64,000 bases of DNA from the NCBI RefSeq assembly GCF_009905375.1, contig NC_133647.1:170916790-170980789 (forward strand). The letters are read 5' to 3'. A program made the position numbers and the translations under genes. Origin of the DNA: Apium graveolens. Its lineage: Eukaryota; Streptophyta; Magnoliopsida; Apiales; Apiaceae. Below are positions 46,571 through 59,712 of this stretch, piece by piece. The notes under the pieces were generated by a model, which saw nothing but the letters and a program-made list of their open reading frames with translations, was not told where the DNA came from and made no database searches. Within the stretch, counting starts at the first letter, position 1, and every line of letters begins with the position of its first letter.

Positions 46571-47845
46571 TCACACATAGTAAACCTTCAGGTTTTGTGC
46601 ATGCCAAGTTCTCGGGACTTCAACACCATCCATAGTCTCCAACTTGTAGGTTCCTCTACCCTGAACGCTCTTGACTTTGTACGGCCCTTCCCAATTTGGG
46701 GCAAGTTTCCCTTTCTGTCCTACACCAGAAGCTTCCACTTTCCTCAAGACTAAGTCACCTTGCTTGAAGAACCTTTCTTTAACCCTTAGGTTGTAGTAGA
46801 ACGAAGCTTTTTTATGATATTCCACTATCTTCGCATGTGCCTCATCTCGTACTTCATTAATTAGATCCAGGGCTAACCTTTGCCCTTCTTCATTTTCCTC
46901 AACATTGAAAGCTCGAACCCTGGGGGAGGAATGTGATATTTCTACAGGAACCACTGCTTCTGCACCATATGCTAACATGAAGGGAGTTGCTCCAGTCGTG
47001 ACTCTTCTTTAGTCCATCCAGGATTATTCGATTTGCCACTTCCACTTGCCCATTGGCTTGCGGGTGAGCCACAGATGTGAATCGTAACTCAATTTCATTT
47101 TCCTCACAATACTTCTTGAATTCCTCGTTGTTAAATTGTGTTCCATTGTCAGTGACTAGGATGCGGGGAATTCCATACCGGCACATAATACTTTCCCACA
47201 GGAATTGTGCAACCTGCTTAGTTGTGATCTTGGCCAAGGGTTTGGCTTCAATCCACTTGGTGAAATAATCAATGGCTACAATCAGAAACTTCCTTTGTGT
47301 CATGGCCATGGGGAAAGGCCCTAGTATATCCATTCCCCACATAGCAAAGGGGATGGGCGAGTTGATAGAGGTCAGCATCTCGGGGGGTTGTCTAACAACT
47401 GGTGCGTGCTTCTGACAGCGGTCACATTTTTCACATATTCTTTGGCATCGGCCATCATTTCTGGCCAATAGAAGCCTAAACGGGTTATCTTATGAGCCAA
47501 GGCCCTGCTCCCCAAGTGTTGCCCGCATATGCCTTCATGTACTTCTTCAAGAGCCAAGCGAGCCTCATCGGGCCTGAGACATCTTAAGTAGGGAACCACG
47601 AAAGATCTTTTATACAGAATTCCATCTATCAAAGAGTATCTTAGTGCTCGAACAACCAATTTTCGTGCTTCAGTAGCATCGTTTGGTAACCAGCCGGTTT
47701 GAATGTGAGCCTTAATGGGATCAATCCATGATGTCCCCAGACCTATAGGAGCCATAAGCTTAACATCAATGCTCCGTGTTTTCAAAACGCGATAGTATAC
47801 ACTTCCAGAACTTTCTTCCATTTCAGATGAAGCGAACTTTGACAA
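46571..47845 (-). pseudogene. Tat integrase, complete domains, frameshifted
   Basis: Minus-strand order: LYKRSFVVPYLRCLRPDEAR, the HHCC zinc region (EVHEGICGQHLGSRALAHKI, then CDRCQKHAP), DDE core with WGMDILGPFPMA, LVTDNGTQFNNEEF and PQANGQVEVANR, then the C-terminal part with GDLVLRKVEASG and NWEGPYKV. The catalytic D, D and E are all present, but frame changes occur near 47400-47460 and 46980. It would insert the element's DNA into the genome. It ends at 46571. Confidence 0.88.
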
Positions 47846-47850
47846 TGCAT

Positions 47851-48164
47851 CTACCTTAGCATTTTCCTCCCTTGCATGTGCTCAACATGGCATTCATCAA
47901 ACTGGGTCATCACGGCCCTTACTAGGCGGACATACTTAGCCATCATATCATCCCTTGCCTCAAACTCTCCCTTCACCTGGGATATGACTAACTTTGAGTC
48001 TCCACAGACTTTTAAGTTCTTGACTCTAAGTGTCCCTGCTAAGCCAAGACCAGCTATCAGAGCTTCATATTCTGCCTCATTGTTTATGGTTGGGAAGTCT
48101 AACTTCATGGCATACTCAATTAAGAACCCATCAGGGCTTTGTAGAACCAAACCTGCTCCACTTG
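47851..48164 (-). pseudogene. Tat RNase H, second part
   Basis: Minus strand GAGLVLQSPDGFLIEYAMKL, NNEAEYEALIAGLGLA, CGDSKLVISQVKGEF. These follow directly from the YFDGASK motif at 57936 onward once the Tekay-like insertion is removed. It is the additional RNase H domain found in Tat elements, with its acidic residues in EAEYEAL and GDSKL visible. Confidence 0.85.
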
Positions 48165-50278
48165 TGTAACACCCCCAAATTCGGGGTCGGGGATCCGGGT
48201 TGTCACGAGTTCCATTTCCCTTAATAACACCCAATCTTAATAAACAACCAACTACTGCGTACTGTAACCCCACAATATACACACACACGCCACAAGTTAT
48301 AGTCTCAGAGATGAATACCAAAAATAACATAACTCATTTTATTCCACATAATAAGCCATATCAGCATGCTCAAATATATCGCAAGATTTGCTAATTAACC
48401 ATCATGCATCTATCACAAGATAATGCATATACATATATACATCACCACAACAGTGTAACGGGTAGAAAACTTGCCTGAGTGCTCCGGGGTAGACTTAAGT
48501 TTAGAGTGGGTCCAGTAACCTATGAACAACAACATAAGCCGGAATTAAACCACGGTCTCTTAAGAAACTAGACTTCAACCAATTGAACCCTATCATTTGC
48601 TTATGGTCATTTCTACGCTTAACAAATCACATAAGTCACTCGACTACCCTTGGCTCCACCATTTTTAATAAATTAATCGTTAAGAATTTTAAGGCGACGC
48701 TTTCCCGAATACCCTACCAACTGCCTAGTCCACTTTACATAATTGTTTCATACTCCAATTAGTCATTTAAGGGCCTTAACCAAGGTTTCAAAGTAAGGCG
48801 AGGGGTAATGGTTCGTTCGCGAAACACCGTTACTTAAAACGGTCGTTTCTCCTAAACTGTACATCGGATTCACGCGAACCACATATCAAAATGAAGCACC
48901 TAACATGAACTATATAAAATTTGGAAAGGTTAGAATATTTCAGTGAGTTCACGGGTCCTTAGGTTAAGAACAGAACAGTTAAGGAAAATCGGGCATTATG
49001 ACGTTTATGTTTACGCGATTTCCAATTTAATTAACACTCTAAATTATCATCAATTCACTCACAACCACCAATACAACAATATTCAACCATCATACTAAAA
49101 AATCAGTCACCAACTCCAAGTTTTACCAAATTATCCAACCAATCAAAGACCCAATATTCAAAACCAATACAAATCCACCAAAACTACTTATAATCAAAGA
49201 TCAAGCCTTAATACTAACAATGCTTCAATAAAACTTAATGGAATCATAAAATCAAAGCTAGGGTTTGAAGTTGATACCTTCCTTTGTAGGTGTTAAGTTG
49301 CTCGGAAGCCTTAGGGAGCCTTAATCTAACCTCCTACAAGTCTGATCTTTCCAAAGAAATCAAGAACACAAAGTTAGGTTTTGAAGTTTCTAAAAGTCCG
49401 ATTTAAAGAACTGTAAAAATGAGGGTCTTAACATGCTTATTTGGACAAGACTTGTTAACAAGAGTTGTAGGCCATCTCAATACCTTTCCAAATAGCTATA
49501 GAACACAACATTTAAGTGAGTATTGAAGGAGATATGGTAGTTTTAAGTTGTTGGTCTGGTTTTGGCCGAGAGCAAGGGAAGAAAAGTGAAGTAAAAATGT
49601 TTCTAGTTTGATTAAATGATTTGTGTGGTGTTTAGCTTGGTTACTTCCTTTTGTTGTTAATTAGATTGTTACCATGGTAAAAATTGTGTGGCTCACAATT
49701 AACCAACCAATCCCTCCATTTGTATTTGTCATGCTTATGTCACCATGCCTATGTCATCTTTCTCATGTCATCCTCTTACACTTGTCTTCTTCTTGTTGGT
49801 GTGATGACATCATCATCCACTAACCTCTTTGATTAACCCCTAATTACTTGGCTAATGACCGCTTATCTGTTATACGGTTCGCTTAACTTTCGTTCTCGTT
49901 TATCGTTTGAGGGATCATACCTGGGATCTTATTACTTAGGTTCCCCTAAACCTTTCTCAATATTTTATATTCCTTTTATGATCCTCTCTAAAAATCCTTG
50001 AATTTAAATCCTTGAATTTAAATCCTTTTTATCATGTTACCTTATACTCAATGCTATCGGTATCTGGTGGATTTTCGGGAAAAATCAAAGTGTTCGGATT
50101 TGGATTCTGATGATCTTTACATACACTTATATACCATATATAGTACTAATAAGACCTCAGAATATCAATAAAAGAACTGCTACATTGTGTGGCATGAAAA
50201 GTTTTCTTATTCAGCATAATCAGCAAAATCACTATTCATAGGGTTTACAAAAAGTCCAAAATTTTTGGGGTTATTACA
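48165..50278 (-). repeat. 3' LTR of Tekay-like element 2 (2114 bp)
   Basis: TGTAACACCC to GGGGTTATTACA. Compared with element 1 it lacks a block of about 2.2 kb: after ACATAATAAGCCATA it jumps to the CAGCATGCTCAAATATATCG part. Both LTRs of element 2 share this. Confidence 0.92.
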
Positions 50279-50291
50279 GTCTCCCCTCCTT
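50279..50291 (-). promoter_or_regulatory. Polypurine tract of Tekay-like element 2
   Basis: Minus strand AAGGAGGGGAGAC next to the 3' LTR. Element 1 has lost this site. Confidence 0.8.
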
Positions 50292-53200
50292 AAAAGGATT
50301 CCGTCCCAGAATCAGATAGAAAATGAATAGGGATACTTTCTTAGCATTGCACTTTCTAACTCTCAAGTCAATTTTCCCACATTGTGGTTCTGCCACAAAC
50401 CCTGACTAGCATGATAACCCTTCTTCTAAGCACTTGTCCATTTTTGATGTATAACCCTTCCTAGTTGCTCCATATAGGTTACGTCTGGTTGCATGTCTAT
50501 GCGCTCATATGCCCCTATTTGTCTGGCATCCGGATTACACTTCCTTAATATTGATATATGGAACACGTTATGAACTTGCTAAGGTTCGGGGTAAGGCTAG
50601 CTCATATGTTAACTTCCCAATACGACTTAATATATCCAAGGGTCCAACAATTCGTGGGCTTAGCTTTCCTTTCTTTCCGAACCACATCCATCATTTCCAA
50701 GGGAATACCTATAACAACACCAGGTCCCCTACTTCCTATTCTTTATCCTTTCGTGTCAAATCAACATACTTCTTATGTCCATCTTGGGCTACTACCAGCC
50801 GTCCTCTGATTAGATCTATTATATCCTTGGTCCTTTAGACTACTGCGGGTCCGAGCATCTTGCGCTCTACAACTTTATCCTAACATAAGGGAGATCGACA
50901 TTGTCTTCCCTCAAGGATCTCATAAGGCGATACCTCGATACTGACATACGATCGATTATCGTAAGAAAACTCAATCCGCGTTAAGTGATCATTCTAAATT
51001 TCTTTCAAGTCTATTGTACAGACTCTCATTATCTCATCTAGATCTACAGCTTTTGCTTCTCAATACCCACTCTTTTCCAGTTCATAATCGTTACTATCTT
51101 CCGTACCAAATTTTATACTGATTACACTTTTGCTCTTTACCGTTCTATAACCTTTTAATAATCGTGTCAACCTTAGTATCACGAACGCGTTAGAATCGGA
51201 ATACCACCATACTTGGTACCACTTCATCTCTAGCTGCCTCCATCTTCGAAAGCTTGGTCCTTCATATAGAAGTAAAAGAATTTATTGAGAGATCACTATG
51301 ATCATGAACACTTGTTACATTGCATAGTTAGTACAGAAGGTGGCGGCCTTTAGTACTTGACAAGAAATGAAATAATAGATGGTATCCTACTAGGCTTCTA
51401 TCACACAGATAGATAGTCATTCGACAATACCTCCCCTTCTGGAAGGGTTGTTCTTCTCAGCTTATATGAAATGAAAAGGAGAGAAAAGAACGAATTGAAG
51501 AGAATTGTATATATAAAAAAATACTGCCATAAAATATCTGGCTTGGAATATACCTCTAAACTATAGAGGTTTGTCATAGGAGAACAAAGCGTATACGTAT
51601 ATATTTCAACATCAAGTATTATAGCATCACATTTCACCTGCTTAAACATTTTTGCTATTCCGTCCATCATTCTATGGACCCATGCTCTTGCTCGAGCTTA
51701 TAAACAATCACCGTTGAAACTCCCTCGACAGCGAAAATCGAATATGGGATTTCATTCTAGACATCATCGTTACTAGAATTCTATGCTTGCACTGCAACCT
51801 TCCTCATATAGTAATACTACTCTTTATCGATAAGAAGGAATAAATATATCATAGGTAGGTAATCGACTTAATTAGTCTATCAATGATGACTTATATATCA
51901 CCACGACCCGATTAGTGGTACTCAATCTCAACATCCATTCCTATACAACTCTCACGGTTGTAATCAGCTCATTACTCGCAAAATCATTGCTGCATTACTA
52001 TGGTCCACCGTTGACCTACTGTAATCATTCATTTTCCTTGGAATCTTAATAGCTAACCATATAGAGTCCATACCTGTCGTATCGAATTCTTCTAAGGAGG
52101 TAACATGATCACCGTTCATGATTCATGAAGAACACTCCTGAACTTGACGTACATATGACATGAAGCAGATAAAATTGCAGAAGAGTTTCAATGAAAGCAA
52201 CAATAGTAGGTTAATACCATTATTAACCATATATCTTTATTAGTAGACATGAAGCTCAAAGGTTCATTTAGTCCTTTCATAACATGGTCCTGGCCTATTC
52301 TCTAGATAGGACCTTCTAAGATAGATAACCCGCTCATGGAAATTTTATGAATTAAATCTTTACCAAACCACTATTACGGTTGAGTATTGCACAGTCATCA
52401 GAAGGAATGTCAATCTTCCAAACCATAATACAACCTTCACGGCTTCAACCATCATCACTGTATTCCTCTGGCACGAGCGCCTATAATTATCCTCTTACAC
52501 TTAAAGTGTTGGCCACCTCTTTGGCCTTTCCTGATAGTAAAATTTCCTTACAATCAATGTCATTTTAACCACCTCCAACTAAATTTTCTACCTCATTTCA
52601 ATCACTGTTTATGTGAAAATGCTTCTCTTAAGTCCTGGTGAGAAAAAAATCACCATTTTTCCATAAGTCATTGCCTTAGTCTTTAGATGTGAACATTGCC
52701 ATGACTGACTCTCGATCATACTTAGGACGTCTCTTATCTTAGGACTTTCTTGTTTTCACCAATCTTGACCCTCATTGGATTGATCTATACTTTCTTATGG
52801 TTCAACACGTGCCCCACCTGGCATTATTATAATTACGTCATATTTCCTTCATCAAAATTTCTATTCTTGAGAACTTTGAATATTACCTTTCTCCTTGTAA
52901 AACCTCTAAGGTTATCCTTAAATCCTTCATCAGGTACACCCTAGGCACAGGGCATATCAAGATACCATTTACTAATAACAAAATCATTGTCTATATACTT
53001 CTGAAAAATTTCTCCACTGATCCTTAAAGGTTATTGTTACCTTAATCCTTTCCAATTCATACTGTCAAAACTCATGCTGTCCCTATTAAGGGTGAAATGC
53101 CAACCTTTATGCATTCCCCTAGGATTCATTTCAAGTAATCGGGGTTTTATCCTTAATTCCACCTTTAAAAGATACTTACACTCTTCCATGGATAAATCAA

Positions 53201-53900
53201 GTCATATATACTTGATAGATTACCTTATTCAATCATTCTCACTTCGATAGTCTATACTTAATTTCACAATAGCATCCTTATTCAAACTGAGGTCAATCCA
53301 TATGGCCTCCAAAAGATAATAACGGTTTTTTTTTCGCTTTGCTTGCCTAATTTGGTAATGACAACAGGGATGTTCTGGAAGATATTGGTCGTGTTCAACG
53401 TGAACTTCTTCTTAATAATTCCTTATTTACTTTTGTTATTTATCTCAACAGTCATCTCAATGTTGGGATATCTTTCATACCTGGCATCTCCCTTTCTGGG
53501 TATCAAGCCACCGGTCTTACACTTCACATTCTTGAAGGTCACTTCCTTCATCCAATTTTCCTAATTTCTTACTTCCTTGTCTCCTCAGTCTATCCGCGTC
53601 TCATTATTTATCCTTCGAACTATCTCAAGGTTTCCTCGAATCCTCCCAACTTACAGGGGATAAAATATATGTATCTCTTATGCCTTCAACCATCAATTTT
53701 AACTCATGGTGAATCACCCTCAACCTGACGATTACATACTTTTCTATTTCTATTGCTACGAGTCTTTAGGGTTTCCTCATACCCAACTCCCTTATCATTC
53801 CTCAAACTCTATTGCCTTTATATTCCTTTCCACTTCAGTTTCTTTTTATTTTCCTTTCTCTTATCATTATTTCATGAACCAACACAACATAATCATTGAT
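50292..53900 (-). pseudogene. Decayed pol region of Tekay-like element 2
   Basis: Only short pieces can be read. The clearest is the integrase end at about 50883-50985 on the minus strand: EFSYDNRSYVSIEVSPYEIL then EGRQCRSPLC, a block typical of Tekay/chromovirus integrase. RT and protease should lie between 51000 and 53900 but I could not read them with confidence. No chromodomain was confirmed. Confidence 0.55.
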
Positions 53901-54575
53901 TTCAAACATCCCGTCATTCTGGATTCGTGTCCTCAGAACGAATCTTGACAACTTTTACAACTTAGATTCATAATTCATCATACTCGTCTGCCTTTGTTCT
54001 GGCTCTAAAGCTTTTACACTATCTCCATAACCTTGGGAAGTACTTTCCTGAAAACAATTGACTGAACTTAAATCAGTTTATTATAATCTCTTGCTCCGTG
54101 CCTTCCTTGGCCTTTCACCAGCGGGTGGCCTCTCTCTTAGGAGGGTAAGTGACAAAAACAGTCTTTTGTGATTCGTCAATCATTTAGAATCTCAAATGAT
54201 TCCTATATTTCCTTTAGCCAGGCTCTTGCCTCGACTGGGTCAGCTTATTCCTTGGAACTCTGAGAGCTTAGCGACTTAAAGGTCCTGAAAGAATTTCTCA
54301 CCGTATTGTTTCCTCAGGGTGGTGGTTGGGGATAATAGTCTAAGTTCTGTCTAGAAAGGTCCATAAATTATCGTATAGGAGTACCGTCTCGGGTCTCCTT
54401 TCCTTACTCGACTTCTGTTTCCTTAGTTTGAACGTTCCCTCCTCCTCCCCATAATCGGGGTCATCCTACATGTTTTAAATCCTTATTTTCCACTTCATTA
54501 TGTTATGGGTTCCTTCTATCTTGATGGCGACCTCCCTGACTATCACGTTCAGGGTTTGCTCTAAATCTTATTCCT
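53900..54575 (-). pseudogene. Gag core of Tekay-like element 2
   Basis: Minus strand DPVEARAWLKEI, TAG at 54203-54205, ESFEIL, then in a shifted frame DESQKTVFVTYPPKREATRW and GTEQEIIINxFKFSQLF. It is homologous to 6712-7104 in element 1 up to 54185 and extends beyond it. The same TAG is in both elements. Confidence 0.72.
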
Positions 54576-55408
54576 CAAACTAGCTTTCATCTAAGATCTC
54601 ATCTTTAAGCTCTTGAACATTTGGAACCCAAATTCTGTAGGAATACCTCATTATTCCCTTATCATCTTTCTCGGTATTAATCTCTTATCTATATGTTGGC
54701 TCTCTGCCTTCATTCATCACTTTTTCTGGCACAATATGTTCTTTTCCAATAATTCGGGCTGTATTGCAATCTCAAACAGCTTTTCGGTACCAGCTCCGGT
54801 TACCTTCACTTCTATTTCCATTTTCTCAAAATCTCTTATAAACTCTCCCAAAGACATTATCATCTTGAGTCTCTTCTTTTTACTAAGGGCATCAGCCACC
54901 ACATTGGCTTTCCCCGAATGATAAAGAATCTCCCAATCATAATTCTTGATTAGCTCTAACCGCCTCCTCTGGCGTATGTTGAGCTCTTTCTACGTAAAAA
55001 TGTACTAGAGCTCTTATGGTTTGTGTAAATCTTGCACTTCTCTCCATACAAGTAGTGCCTCCAATCTTTAGGGAAAAACTATTGCCACGAGCCCAAGCTC
55101 ATGGGTGGGGATATCGAATTTTATATTCCCTTAATTGTCTTGACGCGTACACGATTACCTTGTTGTGCAGTATAAGAAGCACCCTAATTCCTTATGCGAA
55201 GCGTCACTACACATCACAAAATCTCCTTTTCCATCCGGTAACGCCATTATAGGGGCCGTCACCAATCTTTGCTTCAGTTCTTGAAAGTTGTTCTCGTATT
55301 TCTCTGTCCATTCGAACTTCTCAGTCTTACGAGTAAGCGCGTTAAAGGGGCTACTATCTTTACGAACTTGAACGAACCTCCGGTAGTAACCGGACAATCC
55401 TACCTCTG
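54576..55408 (-). pseudogene. Misplaced pol block: RT end, RNase H, integrase start
   Basis: Minus strand from 55408: GLSGYYRRFVQVRKDSSPFN, KTEKFEWTEKYENNFQELKQ, DGKGDFVMCSDASHKELGC (RNase H start); then [15 protein letters not shown] near 54902 and RIWVPNVQELKDEILDES near 54600 (integrase start). It stands between the gag start and gag core, where element 1 has about 1 kb of gag. Both edges coincide with words shared with element 1 (TTATTCCT and CTCTGGTAGTCGCC). Confidence 0.82.
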
Positions 55409-55841
55409 GTAGTCGCCCCAACCATAGTCATCAATTCCTCAGTGGTCCTTTATTCATTCTTGTCAGGATCCTCCACGGGATTCTTCTCAGCAACAATCCC
55501 TTCTAGGACAACATCCTCAACCGCTACATCCTCAATATGAACATCATCCGGTCCCGCTAGAACGCTCTATCAGACCAATAATCTGATCTCCAATAAGTAA
55601 TAAAACATCATCGCGTTGTTGCTCCTCAACCTCAGGGTTCGGAGTCCCGCTACCATATACGATAACGAACTACGCTTCTATCACGATATTTATAAGGGTT
55701 CCCATAAGGGTTTTAACTGTCAGTACTACGTTAGGTAGTCCGACTATGAACTTGGCAAGAGTTCTTATTATCTTAGTGAACTTATTATTTTAACGTCATA
55801 TCATCTCTGAGGTTTATAACGCTTAGCTCTGATACCATTTC
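55409..55841 (-). pseudogene. Leader and gag N-terminus of Tekay-like element 2
   Basis: Homologous to 8122-8562 in element 1, including the acidic codons around 55440-55560 and the leader. The initiator-Met PBS is at its LTR end. Confidence 0.8.
55826..55837 (-). promoter_or_regulatory. Primer binding site of Tekay-like element 2
   Basis: Minus strand TGGTATCAGAGC, four bases inside the 5' LTR at 55842. Confidence 0.92.
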
Positions 55842-57935
55842 TGTAACACCCCTAAATCCGGGGTCGGGGATCCGGGTTGTCACAAGTTCCATTTCCCTTA
55901 ATAACACCCAATCTTAATAAACAACCAACTACTGCGTACTGTGACCCCACAATATACACACACACGCCACAAGTTATAGTCTCAGAGATGAATACTAAAA
56001 ATAACACAAGTCATTTTATTTCACATTATAAGCCATATCAGCATGCTCCAATATATCACAAGATTTGCTAATTAACCATCATGCATCTATCACAAGATAA
56101 TGCATATACATATATACATCACCACAACAGTGTAACGGGTAGAAAACTTACCTGAGTGCTCCGGGGTAGACTTAAGCTTAGAGTGGGTCCGGTAACCTAT
56201 GAACAACAACATAAGCCGGAATTAAACCACGGTCGCTTAAGAAACAAGACTTTAACCAATTGAACCCTAACGTTTGCTTATGGTAATTTCTACGCTTAAC
56301 AAATTACATAGTTCGTTCGAGTACCCTCGGCTCAACCATTTTTAATAAATTTACCCTTATGAATTTTAAGGCGACGCTTTCGCGAATACCCTACCAACTG
56401 CCTAGTCCACTTTACATAATTGTTTCATACTCCAATTAGTCATTTAAGGGCCTTAACCAAGGTTTCAAAGTAAGGCGAGGGGTAATGGTTCGTTCGCGAA
56501 ACGCCGTTACTTAAAACGGTCGTTTCTCCTAAACCGTACATTGGATTCACGCGAACCACATATCAAAACGAAGCTCGTAACATGAACTATATTAAATTTG
56601 CAAAGGTTAGAATATTTCATTGAGTTCACGGGTCCTTTGGTTAAGAACAGAACAGTTAAGGATAATCGGGCATTATGACGTTTATGTTTACGCGATTTCC
56701 AATTTAATTAACACTCTAAATTATCATCAATTCACTCACAACCACCAATACAACAATATTCAACCATCATACTACAAACTCAGTCCCCAAATCCAAGTTT
56801 TACCAATTTATCCAACCAATCAAAGACCCAATATTCAAAACCAATACAAATCCACCAAAACTACTTATAATCATAGATCAAGCCTTAATACTAACAATGC
56901 TTCAATAAAACTTAATGGAATCATAAAATCAAAGCTAGGGTTTGAAGTTGATACCTTCCTTGGTAGGTGTTAAGTTGCTAGGAAGCCTTAGGGAGCCTTA
57001 ATCTAACCTCCTACAAGCTTGATCTTTCCAAAGAAATCAAGAACACAAAGTTAGGTTTTGAAGTTTCTAAAAGTCCAATTTAAAGAACTGTAAAAATGAG
57101 GGTCTTAACATGCTTATTTGGATGAGACTTGTCAACAAGAGGTTTAGGCCATCTCAATACCTTTCCAAATAGCTATAGAACACAACATTTGAGTGAGTAT
57201 TGAAGGGGATATGGTAGTTTTAAGTTGCTGGTCTGGTTTTGGCCGAGAGCAAGGGAAGAAAAGTGAAGTAAAAATGTTTCTAGTTTGATTAAATGATTTG
57301 TGTGGTGTTTAGCTTGGTTACTTCATTTTGTTGTTAATTAGATTTTTACCATGGTAAAAATTGTGTGGCTCACAATCAACCAACCAATCCCTCCATTTGT
57401 CATGCTTATGCCACCATGCCTATGTCATCTTTCTCGTGTCATCCTCTTACACTTGTCTTCTTCTTGTTGGTGTGATGACATCATCATCCACTAACCTCTT
57501 TGATTAACCCCTAATTACTTGGTTAATGACCGCTTATCTGTTATACGGTTCGCTTAACTTTCGTTCTCGTTTATCGTTTGAGGGATCATACCTCGGATCT
57601 TATGACTTAGGTTCCCCTAAACCTTTCTCAATATTTTATATTCCTTTTATGATCCTCTATAAAAATCCTTGAATTTAAATCTTTTTTATCATGTTATCTT
57701 ATACTCAATTCTTTCGGTATCTGGTGGATTTTCGGGAAAAATCAAAGCGTTCGGATTTGGATTATGACGATCTTTACATACACTTATATACCATATAGAG
57801 TACTAATAAGACCTCAGAATATCAATAAAAGAACTGCTACATTGTGTGGCATGAAAAGTTTTCTTATTCAGCATAATCAGCAAAATCACTATTCATAAGG
57901 TTTACAAAAAGTCCAAAATTTTTGGGGTTATTACA
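55842..57935 (-). repeat. 5' LTR of Tekay-like element 2 (2094 bp)
   Basis: Colinear with 48165-50278, with small indels such as a repeated AAATCCTTGAATTT unit (49993-50023) present only on the left. The small plus-strand frames over it are not supported. Confidence 0.92.
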
Positions 57936-58562
57936 ACTTGAATTCATTTTTGATGCTCCATCAAAATAGAGAACCCCGTATTCTTTTTCCTTATTAACCG
58001 TTTCTTTATCTTCCTTATCCTGGGGTATGTTATCTTCCTGCCCCCCGACTTCTGGGTTGGGTATGGTACATTCCAACACGAAGTCAGCTAATGCATGGGC
58101 TTTTATTGCCGTCCGTGGCTTATACTTGATGTCGAACTCTCCCAGCTCTATTGCCCATTTGATCAACCTCCCACTAGCCTTAGGACTATGAATGATATTT
58201 CTCAGGGGCTGATTTGTTAGTACCTCAATCTGATGAGCCTGAAAGTAAGGACGTAATTTTCTTGAAGCCATTACCAAGGCTAGAGCAAATTTCTCAATAG
58301 TTGAATAATTCAACTCAGCACCATGCAGAATTTTGCTGACATGGTATACGGGTTTCTGGATTTTCAGTTCCTCCTTAACCAAAACAGCGCTCAAAGCACT
58401 CTCTGAAACGGCCAAGTACAAGTATAAAACTTCATTCAAAGCTGGTTTGGCCAACAACGGGGCCTGGGCCATATATTTCTTTAACTCCTCCAAAGCCTTC
58501 TGGTTTTCCTCACTCCATACAAAGTCCTTAATGTTTTTAGTGACTTGAAGAATGACAAGCAT
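57936..58562 (-). pseudogene. Tat RT-linked RNase H and start of the second RNase H
   Basis: Minus strand FVWSEENQKALEELKKYMAQ, APLLAKPALNEVLYLYLAVS, NYSTIEKFALALVMASRKLR and HQIEVLTNQPLRNIIHSPKA, then YGVLYFDGASK. The first part is the RNase H fused to RT; the last begins the extra RNase H, cut at the Tekay target site (57936). Confidence 0.85.
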
Positions 58563-59685
58563 TTGTCTCCTGACTTGGAGATGAATCGTCCCAGCGCAGC
58601 ATCCCTTCCTGTGAGCTTCTGAACATCCTTGACAGTTTTTGGTGGTTCCATGTCCAGGATTGCCTTTATTTTATCGGGCTCAGCCTCGATCCCTCTCTTG
58701 GAGACCATTAACCCCAAAAAATTTCCAGACCCTACTCCGAAAGCACACTTTGTAGGATTTAACATCATCTTGTGGCACCTTAGGACCTCAAAAGCTTCCC
58801 TCAAATGGGTTATATGGTCAGTCTTTACCAGACTCTTGACTAACATGTCATCGACGTAAACTTCCATAGTCTTGCCAATAAGATTCTTAAAAATTTTATT
58901 TACCAACCTTTGATAGGTGGCTCCTCCATTCTTAAGACCAAATGCCATAACTAGATAACAATAAACACCAAAGTCAGTGATGAATGATACCTTTGGAATG
59001 TCATCCTTGTGCATCTTGATTTGATTATATCCACTGAACCCATCCATGAAGCTCAGCAATTCATGCCCATCAGTGGCATCTATCAAAGTATCGATCTTTG
59101 GTAACGGGAAACAGTCCTAGGACAGGCATCATTTAGATCAATAAAGTCCACACACATCCTCCATTTTCCATTGGCCTTCTTCACCATTACAGGGTTTGCT
59201 AACCACTCTGGAAATTGAATCTCCTCAATGAAACCAGCCTCCAAGAGCTTCTCCACTTCCTGTTTTATAGCTTCTTTCCTTTCTGGAGCAAAACTTCTTT
59301 TCTTTTGTTTCATTGTCTTTCGATTTGGGTCCACATTCAGCTTGTGAGTAATCAGTTCCGGGTCTATGCCGGGCATATCAGCTGCTGACCATGCAAATAC
59401 GTCATTATTTTCTTGCAAAAATTTCACCAACTTCCCTCTAAGGGGTTCCTCGAGCGTTGCTCCAATAAAAGTCACCTTCTCAGGATCTTCAGGGGCTAAA
59501 GGAATTGAAACCAAGTCTTCTGTTGGCTTTCCTCTTTTGTCATCATTCTCACGGATATCCAGATCTTCAATAGGAAGAACCTGCCCCCCAACTCCATCTG
59601 CCCTCAAAGAGGCTACATAAAAGCTTCTAGCCATTTTTTGGTCTCCTCTCTCTTCTCCGATCCCATCCCGGGTTGGAAACTTCAT
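58481..59685 (-). pseudogene. Tat reverse transcriptase, frameshifted
   Basis: From 59685 on the minus strand: FAWSAADMPGIDPELITHKL, EVEKLLEAGFIEEIQFPEWL, VMVKKANGKWRMCVDFIDLN; a frame change near 59090; then FMDGFSGYNQIKMHKDDIPK, AFGLKNGGATYQRLVNKIF and MEVYVDDMLVKS with the YVDD catalytic box intact near 58860. A further frame change near 58560 leads into RNase H. It would copy the element RNA; two frameshifts prevent a full product. Confidence 0.9.
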
Positions 59686-59712
59686 AACTGAATGGTAGGA
59701 AGAAGGGACTGC

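Larger units (their letters stand above)
48165..57935 (-). mobile_element. Tekay-like Ty3/gypsy element 2, chimeric and decayed
   Basis: LTRs 48165-50278 and 55842-57935 with the target duplication ACTTG (48160-48164 and 57936-57940) interrupt the Tat RNase H. The same family as element 1 (2354-12836) by LTR ends, leader and gag, but the LTRs are half as long. Minus-strand internal order: PBS, gag start, a misplaced block of RT end/RNase H/integrase start (54576-55408), gag core, decayed pol, integrase end near 50883, polypurine tract. Stops are frequent everywhere. Confidence 0.9.

Noticed and set aside
55877..56071. Small frames repeated at 48200-48394 and 55877-56071
   Set aside because: Both are the same position in the two LTRs of one element; similarity comes from the LTR, with no start context or domain.
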